Positions 58,301 to 64,000 of a stretch of DNA of 64,000 bases are shown one piece after another. Position 1 is the first letter of the stretch, and each line of letters starts with the position of its first letter. Below the pieces are notes generated by a model. It ran no database searches. It saw only the letters and a program-made list of their open reading frames with translations, and was not told where the DNA came from. Origin of the DNA: Xenoacremonium recifei (Eukaryota > Ascomycota > Sordariomycetes > Hypocreales > Nectriaceae). The translations under genes and the position numbers were made by a program. Location of the stretch: positions 186,001-250,000 of the forward strand of contig WOFQ01000001.1 of the NCBI GenBank assembly GCA_012184525.1, read 5' to 3'.

Positions 58301-59430
58301 GCCCAGCAAGGCCCAGCGAGCGTGCCCCCTTCATCGTCGCCGCGCCGGCTTCCAATTTCTCATCCCGTCCAAACCCTGGCTGGTCAAACCACTTCGACCG
58401 ACGGGGCTGCTACGTTGGGATCATCCTCACGTTCCTCTCTTTTCGTCCTGCCTTCGTCTTTGTTCTGCCTTCACCGAGCCAGTCTTGCAGCCTGCAGAGA
58501 GCCTGACGCCGCCGACGCCTCTCTCATCTCGCGACTGCCGCCAAACAGAATCACTGTCTCGTCCGCTCATTCTCACCCTCCCTTGAGATTCCGTTCGACG
58601 AGTCAACAACCCTCCAGTCACCCACAACCTCGACTTTCTTCTGCTCTCAACCTCCACCGAATCTGAGACAACGCTCCTTATCCGCCAGTTCAAGCGAGGC
58701 TCGACTCTCCATCATTTCCTCTTCTGGTTTCTGTCCCCGAACCCGTCACGACAGCCCTGCACGCTTTGTCCCTCCTACATACTCCTGCTTCTGCCGCCAG
58801 CCTAGCTTGCCTGCAGCAAGCCGGACGACTGTGCGTCTCCGCGAACCGACCCTCGAACGACCACGATCCTTCGCCCTGGACTTTCTTTTCCAACCATTCG
58901 GTCGAGTACAAGTCGATTGCCGTCGCGCACCCGTTGCGTTACCTCCTGCTTCGAGAGCTTCTCCTGCTCGCACACCTCATTCCACGACTTCATGTCAGTG
59001 TGAGGAGACAGAACGCCTTCTTTTCAGGTCTTCACGATCCTGTCATTGATCGAATCCTTTCAAGGTACGAGATTTTATACTCGGTCTATATCAAAGTCTT
59101 TTGTTGTTTGCAGGCTTTCATCTTTGCTTGTGAGCGACACCGTCCGACTGCCGACGCTGGTCGAGTTCACAAGCAAAAAAAAGAAGCAATGCAGCAAAAC
59201 GACATTCCCTGTGATATTCGCACGCTCAACTCGAGTCTTCTATTGCTAATTAATACTGACTGCTTGCAGCTCTCGACCATCCTTGGATTTTCGATCCGAC
59301 GCTCTTTTCTCCCCTGGTATCCGGCTATGTATTGATGGAACCGGTTTAGAAAGCCTCAACCACCTCCGGAAACCCGCCTCAGTATCCTTACAGACACATC
59401 GACTTCTCTTTTCGCTCGCTTCGCAACACA
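58300..59430 (+). other. Pyrimidine-rich probable 5' leader of the downstream large gene
   Basis: Just before the ATG at 59431 lies about 1 kb of C/T-rich sequence (many ctc, tcc, cgac words on the plus strand), typical of long fungal leaders. A textbook branch point and acceptor, tactgactgcttgcag, ends at 59269, and another acceptor, cttcttttcag, ends near 59026, so spliced 5'-UTR introns are likely; a possible donor gtacga is at 59065. The overlapping plus-strand open frame at 57947-58666 is judged non-coding. Confidence 0.45.
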
Positions 59431-62400
59431 ATGAATCGCTTCCGAGGTAGAAGGAAGGCGAAGGATGACCTGGCGGCTCCTCGACCTTCTATGGAGGCCG
59501 AGCCGTCCGGACCCTTCAAGATGTTTGGCAAGAAAAAATCACAGGAGGAAGAGCCGCGAAGAGAACTCGACCTAGCTACCGCACTTCCGTCGAGCGACGA
59601 TTTCCGAACTAGCCTTTTGATGACTGGGCTTTCCGCTCGGTTTTCAATGCTGCGTGAGCAAGATGACCCGAACACTAAGGTTGGGAAGGCCAGCGACGAC
59701 AGCGTTCTCTACCCAAAGAGACAGTCTCGGCTCACCGACTTTGGCTTTGGAGGTGGTCTAGATGACATAGCAGAGGTTGAGTCCATCAGAGCGCCTGCGT
59801 TCGGACGGATCAATTCCTTTGTGTCTTCTGACGATGCTGCATCCACCTCCGGTAGCATGATGGGTCGTGCCAAACCTACGGAAGGAAATAATCTGTTCGG
59901 CGGCCGACAGAAGATTTACAAGATTCCTGCTGGCGGAGCTTCCAAGAGCGGAGGACTTCCTGGCCGAGCGCTGTACGATGATGATGTTGCTCAATCTGCT
60001 TTTCAGAAATGGCGACAAGCCGAGAAGGACAGGGGATCGTTTGATGAAGACCGCAAGGATGAGTCCCACGAGTCAGAATCTACGCGACCGGAATCTCCTT
60101 CACAGCCCGAGTACAATCGACGACGGGAGACCAGCTCGACAACGTCTTCAGGACCCTCCGCGGCACGTAACTCAACGGCCGCTACTTCAGTTACATCTTC
60201 ACAACCTGGTTCCTCTGCCAAGGACTGGCAATCGCCTACTGCCCCTAATACGTCGGCTGTACTCCCCCCGATCGAGCGATCAGTTACGCGAACTCGACGA
60301 CTGTATGAGCAAAGTCTGAACCAAGATCTTCATGATCACCAGTCGTCCGCCTTGTCTAGAATCGACACACTGTCAAGGCAACGGGGCTTTGGCACTCGAA
60401 CGCCCGACCTGACGCCTACCGTTCCGTCACCAACTGCTGGCACCTTCAGCGAGCGGTTCTCCAACAGCAGAATGATTCTCAGCAAAGCTAGTGCCCCGAA
60501 CCTGAGATCATTCAGCCCGCCCACAGCGAACTCGCCCCAAGCCAGCCCTATCGAACCAACTAGCAAAGTCCCTATTTTAGAGCAACGGTCATCGTCATCC
60601 TTTGGTATCACTCCACCCTTGAGCCCCCCGATTAGTGAGACGGAGGAACACGCGATGCTACCAATTGGACCCAACGACCGTGGAAAGGCGACAGCTTTGG
60701 GTGTCTTCAGCAAGCCAACCCAACAATATGACGAAACGAGATACGCTCAACGCCAGATCCAACTCCAGAGGGGCAGGGAGACGCCTACTGATCGTTTCCG
60801 ACCCGACTCGAACGGATCAAACCCCGTTAGCCGGTCACGCTCGTCATCAGCCCAACGGGTTCCGTTCGAGAAGCGTGATTCATCTGTGAAGCCGGAGCCG
60901 ACAGTAGTTGAAGAGAACCAAGTTTCCACCTTCTTTGACGACGATGATGATGACCAGTCTGTTGAGAATGAGCCTGCGAGAGTTGAAGCTGCTCCTCAGC
61001 TTACCATCGAGCGACCTAACGACCAGGAGCACCCGGCCTTCCGGAGATCTGCCCTACCTACGCCTCTGTCTCTCAAATTCAAGTCGACTGATGGCCCCTA
61101 TACAATTGCCGAGCGATCTGAGTCTTCGAATGAAAACTCCAAGAACGTCTCCCCTGAAGATTCGCCAACCTTGGGCCCTGCGTCGGGCCTGAGCGGCATG
61201 GTTCGCCAGCATCTCCGAGGCGACAGCAACGCCTCGTCTGTGTACGAGAATGCCCCAGATGATGCCGATCTGGCATCGAGATTCCCACCGGAACGTCCTC
61301 ATGACCTTGGACTTCAGCATATGGGAGCTGGTTCAAACCCTTGGGAACCGACTGATGGCGACTGGCCTACCTCCCTCAGCGATGGTCCAAGTCCAACTCT
61401 TGCTAGAACCCCCCTCGCGCCAACTGGACCCCCACCGGAGCCACCATCTATTCGAAGCTCACAGTCTGATGTCGAAGATGAGAAGGAGACGGACGATTTT
61501 GCTCGACACTTGGCCGACGGCGCTCGACGTGTTCGGGAGAGATTGACATCGTATGTTGAATCCGACAGTGGAAAACCGATTACCCCAACTGTCCCAGCCG
61601 CTGAACTCATGCCTCCGCGTCCTAATGCACTGGGAATTCTGAAGTCGAAGTCGAGTCGCGGCTCCTTGATTGATCGGAGTAGAGGAGACAAGGATGGCCT
61701 CAACCAGTCGAAGGCAAAAAAACTACTGGGATTGAGCGGACCACCTCTTCCGGTCTCCCCAGCTCCGAGACAGGCATCATTTGAAGCAAATGAAGAAGCT
61801 CGGAAAGAAGATAGAACCACGACCGATGACGAGGGAGCCTCTGGCCAGGAACGAAACTCCACAGACAAGGACGAGAATGTGCATGCTGGACTGAAAGCGT
61901 TCCGCCAAGCTCGCCGAGAGCTTCAACGTATGAAGGAGCTCGAGGTTCAGCAACGTTACCAAGGGTCGTCACAGAAGCCCCAGACGGCACAAGACCAGCA
62001 TCCCGCTACCCGACCACTTCCCCAGGAAAGTTTTCGGTCCCAGTCACAGGAGCGACGACCGCCTCCAGTGACTTACAATCGGATTCCTAGCGAAGAGTTG
62101 AGAAATGGTGCTGGATCACGATCCGCATCTCGAGGCCCCTCCGAACGTGATCGCAGCGGCTCCGAGACTAGCAGCGGTGGCCGATCGGGAAGCCGTCCGC
62201 CCCCTCGAATGAGGAACGGCTCAGTCCCTCGTGAGGAACATCTCGGGCCCATGAGCCCCCCCGGATCGAATGGCCTGCCTCGAGGAGGCCCCATGAACAG
62301 ATTGCCGGGTCTCCCTGGGCATGACATCAAGCGCTCACCTCATATGCCACTTCAGGGCTACCCCGGCGGAAGCTCTTCACCTGGTAGATTCGGTAGGTCT

Positions 62401-63013
62401 GAGTCGGCTCAGTCCCTCAACGTGCAAGCGCCTCCCGGCTACGAACCCGGCCAGCCCTCACCTATGTCGCTGAATGGTGGCTCGTCTCCTTATGGTCCCA
62501 ACGGCATGGCCTCGCCTCACCAAGGCCAACGCATGATACGAACACGAGACATTTCGGAACCATCTCTGTCAAGCGCCCAGGCATCGCCCGCGAAGTTGGA
62601 CGGATCTCTGGGCTCTCGATCCCGCTCTGGCAGCCTGATCGGAGCTGCGGCATCAACTCCCAACTTGAACGGCAGCATGGCGGCCCCCCCCCCTTCCCCC
62701 GATCAACCCTCGTCGAAAGAACAACTTGTTGGGAGGCTTCATGCGTCGAAGTGAAGATGAAGGCTCGGCGAGCACTCCCGACCTTCACATGAATGGGGCG
62801 AGCACAGACGAAGGCTCGAGCCCTTTCACTGGTGAAGAGGATGACGGCTCCGGACGCTTCCGACAGAAGCTGCGAAAGGCAACCAGCGAGGCTCACGGCA
62901 TGAACTCGAGGGCAAGATCTCTACGCAACAGTCCTCCCCGCCCCATGAACAACAACCGACCCCCAATGCCTCCCGCCATGGCTGGTAACACCCTGCCTGG
63001 AGGCATGATCTAA
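59431..63013 (+). CDS. Large conserved disordered fungal protein, frame interrupted at a C10 run
   Basis: From ATG 59431 the frame runs 1107 codons and ends at 62752-62754. The protein opens MNRFRGRRKAKDDLAAPRPS and soon shows GPFKMFGKKKSQEEEPRREL and LATALPSSDDFRTSLLMTGLSARFSMLRE, which look like conserved helical motifs. The rest is Ser/Pro/Arg-rich and mostly disordered, with a short coiled-coil-like segment (GLKAFRQARRELQRMKELEVQQ, about residue 820). After a run of ten C at 62684-62693, coding character moves to another frame: PINPRRKNNLLGGFMRRSED, then SASTPDLHMNG and GSGRFRQKLRKATSEAHGM, ending GGMI at 63013. The shift equals one base in the run. The apparent stop in the first frame (QLVGRLHASK) is therefore probably an artefact or a real disruption. 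No function recognised; no enzymatic domain. Confidence 0.7.
62684..62693. repeat. Homopolymer run of ten C within coding sequence
   Basis: Ten consecutive C followed by TT and five more C. The reading frame with protein-like character changes across this run by one base. Confidence 0.9.
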
Positions 63014-63817
63014 TCATTCCCTACGACTATCCTTTTCTATAATTTCCAGAACTTCTGATCATTTCGGACACACGAGACAACGACGAAGATACCGACACTG
63101 ATACCAAATACGTCCTTCAGACCGTTTCCTAGCGACGCCACGGCGATTTACACAGGACCTCGCATACCTCGGGGCAATTAATTCATTTCTTTTCTCTTAG
63201 GGGTTCATTTCCCTTTTTATTTTTGCTTTTTACGTTGCGGAATTTGGTATCAGGCGCACGCACACACAAGCCGCCAGCGAACATTGGGATCGGGCTGGAC
63301 TTCGATTCACTTCACAGCTTGGCGTTGGCTCTCTTCGTGCGGAGGAAAAATAAAACACAGATCGCGCCCGGACAGGCGGAGCGGAAAGGGATCCGGGGCT
63401 GCGGTGTTGGGTTTGCATGTACAGGATGGACAAGCGGGAGCGCGCGGCGAGACATGCCGCTGGGTGTATGTTTACTCACAAATTTGTGTAAGATGAATCA
63501 AATATCAAACGGATAATCTTAGGTGTTGCGGTGTGAGAATCGTGACGTTGATGTGGCGAGGCGGTGATCTTGATTCAGGTTGACGACATACTGGACCTCT
63601 GGCATTTTGAGACGGCCCAGGGTCCTGAGCATATTCCAACATGACGTGCCTCATGTATGATAGTCCTCACAAGAGACCCATGACATATCCAGGTCCCTCA
63701 TCACGACCCTCGGCGTCAAATATCGGGACCTGTCGTCGGCACAAGATCCCCGGCCCCACCCAGAGCGGCATCGTCCCGGATCACCACCCGTCCTACAAAG
63801 ACCATCTCGTCACGACG
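63014..63817. other. 3' untranslated and intergenic region
   Basis: About 800 bases after the large gene. No coding sequence seen; AT-rich near 63180-63240, probably the 3' UTR. Confidence 0.35.
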
Positions 63818-64000
63818 TCAGCACAAATCCCCGAAGCATCGTTCTCCAAGACATATCCTCCCCTCAGGCACACAGTCCAACATCTCGCAAAACGTAAAAC
63901 CACGCGTGAAATCTCCCGCATTAACCGCCACCGCCTCGTTCCGACAATTCCCGCACCCGTCGTGACACCGAGACAGCACCGGCCGCACAGGCGCAGATTC
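63818..64000 (-). CDS. Possible C-terminal end of a Cys-rich protein, partial
   Basis: On the minus strand an open frame enters from the right edge and ends at a TGA at 63820-63818 after 60 codons. It carries ten cysteines (SRCHDGCGNC, TFCEMLDC, RICLGERCFGDLC), suggesting a disulfide- or metal-binding C-terminal segment. Only the tail is visible and I do not recognise the family; a chance open frame is possible. Confidence 0.35.
   Translation of the reverse strand, partial: ESAPVRPVLSRCHDGCGNCRNEAVAVNAGDFTRGFTFCEMLDCVPEGRICLGERCFGDLC

Noticed and set aside
57947..58666. Plus-strand Pro/Ser-rich open frame of 239 codons
   Set aside because: Best explained by the pyrimidine-rich leader of the downstream gene; no conserved block.

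Overview
The window is chromosomal DNA of a filamentous ascomycete (Pezizomycotina, probably a Sordariomycete; the class is an inference). The evidence is the eukaryotic gene structure with many short introns of about 50-80 bases (GT...CTRAC/CTAA...YAG), Zn2Cys6 regulators, a TOR kinase, an NB-ARC/TPR protein of the fungal NLR type, fungal-only families (DUF6601-like, DUF7580-like, RTA1-like) and plant-cell-wall glycosidases. Exon structures were assembled by hand from splice signals, reading phase and family resemblance.

Layout. (1) 1-9.9 kb is housekeeping: the 5' two thirds and more of the TOR kinase gene (minus strand, running off the left edge), a divergent RTF2-type replication termination factor, and a Zn2Cys6 regulator. 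(2) 11-18.2 kb is accessory: a secreted serine beta-lactamase-like hydrolase, a DUF6601-like membrane protein, and tail-to-tail with it an NLR-like gene (membrane anchor, alpha/beta-hydrolase, NB-ARC, TPR) whose exons cannot all be joined in phase. (3) 20.3-22.8 kb holds a C2H2-type nuclear protein. (4) 23-29.1 kb holds a head-to-head GH31 alpha-xylosidase and secreted GH3 glycosidase sharing one promoter region, a likely xyloglucan or xylo-oligosaccharide pair. (5) 29.2-45.1 kb is a run of small-molecule genes: two short-chain dehydrogenases, an alpha/beta-hydrolase, an amino-acid/amine permease, a PhyH-type 2-oxoglutarate dioxygenase, a Zn2Cys6 regulator, a hexapeptide acetyltransferase, a copper amine oxidase and deoxyribose-phosphate aldolase. 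No polyketide, peptide or terpene backbone enzyme is present, so a catabolic rather than biosynthetic grouping is the simpler reading. (6) 45.6-52.4 kb has a broken MFS transporter remnant, a divergent pair (DUF7580-like protein and a C2H2 protein) and an RTA1-like membrane protein. (7) 52.4-59.4 kb has no gene I can support; its right end is a pyrimidine-rich leader of the last large gene. (8) 59.4-63.0 kb encodes a large disordered conserved protein whose frame is broken at a run of ten C. The right edge may carry the 3' end of a Cys-rich minus-strand gene.

The most unusual points are the NLR/DUF6601-like tail-to-tail pair with its phase break, the divergent DUF7580-like/C2H2 pair, the amine-oxidase-centred group with its own regulator, the GH31/GH3 shared promoter, the MFS remnant and the C10 frameshift.
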